Part shown: positions 61,901-64,000 of the stretch, in pieces
Layout: the number at the start of each line of letters is the position of its first letter
How positions within the stretch are numbered: the stretch's first letter is position 1
Origin: Aphrocallistes beatrix
Lineage: Eukaryota; Porifera; Hexactinellida; Sceptrulophora; Aphrocallistidae
Assembly: GCA_963281255.1 (NCBI GenBank)
Contig: OY725489.1
Coordinates: 1,550,001 to 1,614,000 of the forward strand
Length of the DNA stretch: 64,000 nucleotides
Direction: 5' to 3'
The notes under the pieces: generated by a model
Databases searched by the model: none
The model's input: only the letters and a program-made list of their open reading frames with translations
What the model was told of the DNA's origin: nothing
Translations under genes and position numbers: made by a program

Positions 61901-64000
61901 AATCCCATTACTTTCTGTTTTTATAGTGTATATTCATATTTCAAGGGTAAATTAAAACGTAGAAGCCAAAATTACCAACTTCATCCTTGGTGGAAGCATA
62001 GCTCCAAAGGTATTCATATATAAAACATAAGCTCAAAAAGATGCCCCGTCGTCCCCTCTACGGAATGAATTTTTGAGAAAATCCCTTTTAACTGTTATGA
62101 TGCTCTAAATCAAAAGAGGCTTTTATACTCATTATCTCAATTTTTAAAATGATCATCTGTATCAAAATTTCCATAAAAATAGTGAAACTTATAGTGAAAC
62201 GAGAGAGGTGTTTTCCAGTCAATTTCTTTCCTCTGTTTATAACTAGTGGCTGCAGGGCCATGAAGAAGCATAGTTCCCACTCTTCTATCAATTCCCGTAA
62301 TGTATGTGACATGCTGTGTCTACCCTGAACAGGCACTCCCTCGGACCAGACCTACTCCTTCAAAGAGCGGACGCAGGGCAGGACGGGCACGGGGCTGCTG
62401 CTGGGGTACCTGCTGGACTGCTACGAGGGCGTGGGCACTGAGATGCGGCGTCACAGCAAGAGAGGAGTGCTGCAGCACTTCAGCGAGATGCTCACCTCCC
62501 TGCGCAGTCTGGTGGTAGCGCACACCTCCCTGCTTCTCCAGGGCTACTTCCAGTCCCTCCTGCCCGAGGAGCAGGGTCCGCAGGAGGGGGTGCTGGTGCT
62601 GGTGGAGTTCCTGGGACTCGCGCGGGGAGAGAAGTCCGCTCCTCTCTCCCTACTGCCGCTAGGCCTACTCACTGACTTGCTGCTGCACGTGCACCAGGTA
62701 TGTCCTACTCGTTCACACTCTGAGTCTGATCTTATCTTGCTGCATACGCTATGGCTACATAGTATTCAGTTACTTGCAGATATCTCTGTGATTAGTATTA
62801 CACAATCGGACCTTTGCAGAGCATACATCATATTATTATTAATTAAATTCCTATTAATAGGCTATGAACACTTGTACATTCTCCACTTGCATTATCCGCC
62901 AACCTAATCTCCTCCCGGACAGTTATTAACTTGTTAGGGTTGATGCTCTCATTAATTAGGAGAGTGTGATTCCTTATAAGATACGTTTAATAATGCTTCT
63001 TAAATAGACTTAACTAATCTAATATTAGTACAGAATCCATGAATCTGAAGAGGAAATTGGCTTATAGGAAGAAGGGATTGGAGAGTTCAATCACATCTTC
63101 CTACCTCTTTTCGAGGAGATCTCCTCCGCCATGAGGAGCTCCAACCTGGTGGACAAGCAGTACCAGCAGCTGTTCATGCTCGTCAATGACCTGTGCGAGG
63201 TGGTAGACTCTGCCAAGACTCGCCCGTTCTGCCGCCTCATCGTCTCACACGCGGACTTCCACCGCGCGGAGTGGGGCGGGAGACAAATCGAGGAGCTCTC
63301 CATCCTCGGCGCCTTTTTCCAGGTCAGCATCACCGCCCCGGCTGTCAAGCAGACCTACTTCCCCAGGTAGTTAGTATCCCAGTCTCTAGAACTATAACAT
63401 CTCTCTTCCCCAGGTAGTTAATATCCCAGTCTCTAGAACTATAACATCTCTCTTCCCCAGGTAGTTAGTATCCCAGTCTCTAGAACTATAGCATCTCTCT
63501 TCCCCAGGTAGTTAGTATCCCAGTCTCTAGAACTATAGCATCTCTCTTCCCCAGGTAGTTAGTATCCCAGTCTCTAGAACTATAACATCTCTCTTCCCCA
63601 GTTAGTTAATATCCCAGTCTCTAGAACTATAACATCTCTCTTCCCCAGGTAGTTAGTAGCCCAGTCTCTAGAACTATAGCATCTCTCTTCCCCAGGTAGT
63701 TAGTATCCCAGTCTCTAGAACTATAGCATCTCTCTTCCCCAGGTAGTTAATATCCCAGTCTCTAGAACTATAGCATCTCTCTTTCCCAGGTAGTTAATAT
63801 CCCAGTCTCTAGAACTATAGCATCTCTCTTCCCCAGGTAGTTAGTATCCCAGTCTCTAGAACTATAGCATCTCTCTTCCCCAGGTAGTTAGTATCCCAGT
63901 CTCTAGAACTATAGCATCTCTCTTCCCCAGGTAGTTAGTATCCCAGTCTCTAGAACTATAACATCTCTCTTCCCCAGGTAGTTAATATCCCAGTCTCTAG
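55973..64000 (+). CDS. UBE4B: Ubiquitin conjugation factor E4 B (UFD2-type), 5' part; runs off the window
   Basis: UBE4B is a U-box E4/E3 enzyme that extends ubiquitin chains. Four coding exons are visible: 55973-56455, 56554-56821, 62333-62697, 63068-63366 (phases match; all GT-AG). The N terminus EEEITQEDMRARRLAKF matches the conserved start of UBE4B. Exon 2 has SLNSLTRVLRSRF. Exon 3 gives LLLGYLLDCYEGVGTEMRRH. Exon 4 gives EFNHIFLPLFEEISSAMRSS and LGAFFQVSI. These match the start of the Ufd2 core (superhelical). The core remainder and the U-box lie beyond the right edge. An acidic repeat (TEGDMR/TEGDMG, about five units) lies at residues 35-65. Exons 3 and 4 are GC-rich. Intron 2 (5.5 kb) is full of transposons; intron 4 starts with a tandem array. 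Confidence 0.9.
56056..56150. repeat. 18-bp coding minisatellite in UBE4B exon 1
   Basis: About five units of GGGACAGAAGGAGACATG and variants, encoding the acidic TEGDM(R/G) repeat in frame. Confidence 0.85.
56850..57120 (-). mobile_element. Family A element, reversed, no tail (UBE4B intron 2)
   Basis: TTGAGTCATCATTTTTTGATG through AGCCATAGCCAAAAGACTCC to CAATCAATTCGTTACATATA. It begins only about 30 bp after the splice donor. Confidence 0.75.
57127..57602. mobile_element. Mariner-like MITE, CCGGACAAAAGTATTTG ends (copy 1)
   Basis: ACCGGACAAAAGTATTTGTA on the left; GCAAATACTTTTGTCCGG inverted on the right. The arms are long. The interior has TCACCATCATGTATAGTGAT. Relative of 35702-36167 by its ACAAAAGTAT core. 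Confidence 0.8.
57617..58382 (+). mobile_element. Family B element, complete
   Basis: Head CCTTACTATTAAAACTCG and TTGTCCGAATTGATTGAAGA. Body, two tandem units (GGTTGACATGGGGTTTTTAG and AGGGGTGTAGAATTCGAAT) at 58010-58280, then the GC tail at 58307-58381. Confidence 0.8.
58390..58822 (+). mobile_element. Family A element (UBE4B intron 2)
   Basis: Short head (GTAACGAATTG), body, GC tail at 58717-58797, then TTAAAACTCGATTAATG. Confidence 0.75.
58841..59357. mobile_element. hAT-like MITE with GGTCTGGACCGATCCATC minisatellite
   Basis: The ends are CAGTGGTGCAGCGGTCTGG and CCGGACCGCTGCATCTCTG. Flanks GTATATAT and GCATATAT match at 7 of 8 positions. The interior is about seventeen imperfect copies of an 18-20-bp unit alternating CGGTCTGGACCGATCCAT and CGGTCTGGACTGGTCCAC. 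ORFs here (RSRPMDRSRP, VWTGPPVWTD) are translations of the repeat. Confidence 0.85.
59384..59640 (+). mobile_element. Family A element, truncated, first half of an inverted pair
   Basis: Head GTAACGAATTGATTGAAG to about ATGATGAAACTATTTC. It joins the reversed copy at 59640. Confidence 0.7.
59640..59925 (-). mobile_element. Family A element, truncated, second half of an inverted pair
   Basis: From ATGAATCATCATTTTTTAG to the reversed head CAATTCGTTACAGATATAT. With the preceding copy it makes a head-out palindrome of about 540 bp. Confidence 0.7.
59938..60513. mobile_element. Foldback MITE with CAATATGCATAATG repeats
   Basis: The arms (59938-60070 and 60420-60513) are reverse complements: GAGAAATTGGCCATTTTGCA, CCTAGGCAATATGCATAATG. 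The left arm repeats CAATATGCATAATG at least three times. No ORF. Confidence 0.75.
60519..60968. mobile_element. Mariner-like MITE, CCGGACAAAAGTATTTG ends (copy 2)
   Basis: Nearly identical to 57127-57602 with a small internal deletion near 60890 (loss of TTGTATCACTTACCGTTTCG). Confidence 0.8.
61042..61196. mobile_element. Tigger-like MITE, CAGTCGACTCCGCTTAAT family
   Basis: Complete, TA on both sides, closest to 13582-13736. Confidence 0.85.
61200..61638 (+). mobile_element. Family A element (UBE4B intron 2)
   Basis: TAACGAATTGATTAAAGAAA head, body, and GC tail at 61573-61637 (GCCTCCGGCGGACACAGTGT). Its head directly abuts the Tigger-like MITE. Confidence 0.8.
61640..62330. other. 3' part of UBE4B intron 2, no element seen
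   Basis: AT-rich; no transposon end recognised. The exon 3 acceptor is at 62331-62332 (CTGAACAG). Confidence 0.5.
63367..64000. repeat. 47-bp tandem array at the start of UBE4B intron 4
   Basis: Thirteen complete 47-bp units plus 23 bases, all in exact register (the first GTAGTT is at 63367 and the fourteenth at 63978, 611 = 13 x 47). The unit runs from GTAGTTAGTATCCCAGTCTC to ATCTCTCTTCCCCAG. Variants are few (GTATCC/ATATCC, TATAGC/TATAAC). The array continues past the window edge. Each unit junction is CTCTCTTCCCCAG|GTAGTT, a pyrimidine tract-AG followed at once by a GT. Confidence 0.97.

Noticed and set aside
63367..64000. CRISPR array (regular 47-bp period)
   Set aside because: Units are contiguous without spacers, in an animal intron; a simple tandem array.
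1..64000. tRNA genes
   Set aside because: No sequence with both A- and B-box and a cloverleaf was recognised by eye; a covariance search (tRNAscan-SE) would decide.

Overview
This is nuclear DNA of an animal. It is AT-rich and repeat-laden, with spliced genes, animal-only gene families and many DNA transposons. The lineage cannot be fixed from sequence alone. An early-branching marine invertebrate, with a sponge as best guess, would fit the NHL-repeat proteins, the PLAT-type animal lipoxygenase and the intronless presenilin and sirtuin genes. This is inference.

Host genes, left to right: a decayed intronless UNC93-like transporter (8.4-9.8 kb, minus); an intact intronless 716-residue membrane protein of unknown family (11.2-13.3 kb); a six-exon lipoxygenase with intact iron ligands (26.2-30.7 kb) and a broken copy of one of its exons upstream (24.6-24.8 kb); a 5S rRNA gene (36.4-36.5 kb, minus); a broken NHL-repeat gene (38.3-39.2 kb) and an intact coiled-coil/NHL protein (41.7-42.9 kb, minus); then a compact GC-rich block holding SIRT4 (52.6-53.5 kb), presenilin (53.8-55.1 kb) and the first four coding exons of the ubiquitin-chain factor UBE4B (55.97 kb to beyond the right edge).

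The rest is mostly mobile DNA: a Ty3/gypsy-type LTR element with 181-bp LTRs (19.2-23.9 kb), a Tc1/mariner relic (45.7-46.7 kb), a pogo/Tigger relic (49.1-50.6 kb), fragments of hAT-, MULE-, mariner- and non-LTR-type genes, and dozens of short non-autonomous elements. Several are hAT-like with clear 8-bp target duplications. Others are Tigger- or mariner-like with TA duplications. Two abundant families (called A and B here) share one GC-rich hairpin tail. Large foldback elements also occur, one made of repeated 18-bp palindromes. Elements are nested in each other and in introns, notably the 5.5-kb second intron of UBE4B.

The most unusual single structure is a 47-bp tandem array directly after UBE4B exon 4. 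Each unit recreates a pyrimidine tract-AG|GT junction, so the array looks like thirteen consecutive zero-length exons. There is no operon-like linkage. SIRT4, presenilin and UBE4B are close together on the same strand but functionally unrelated.
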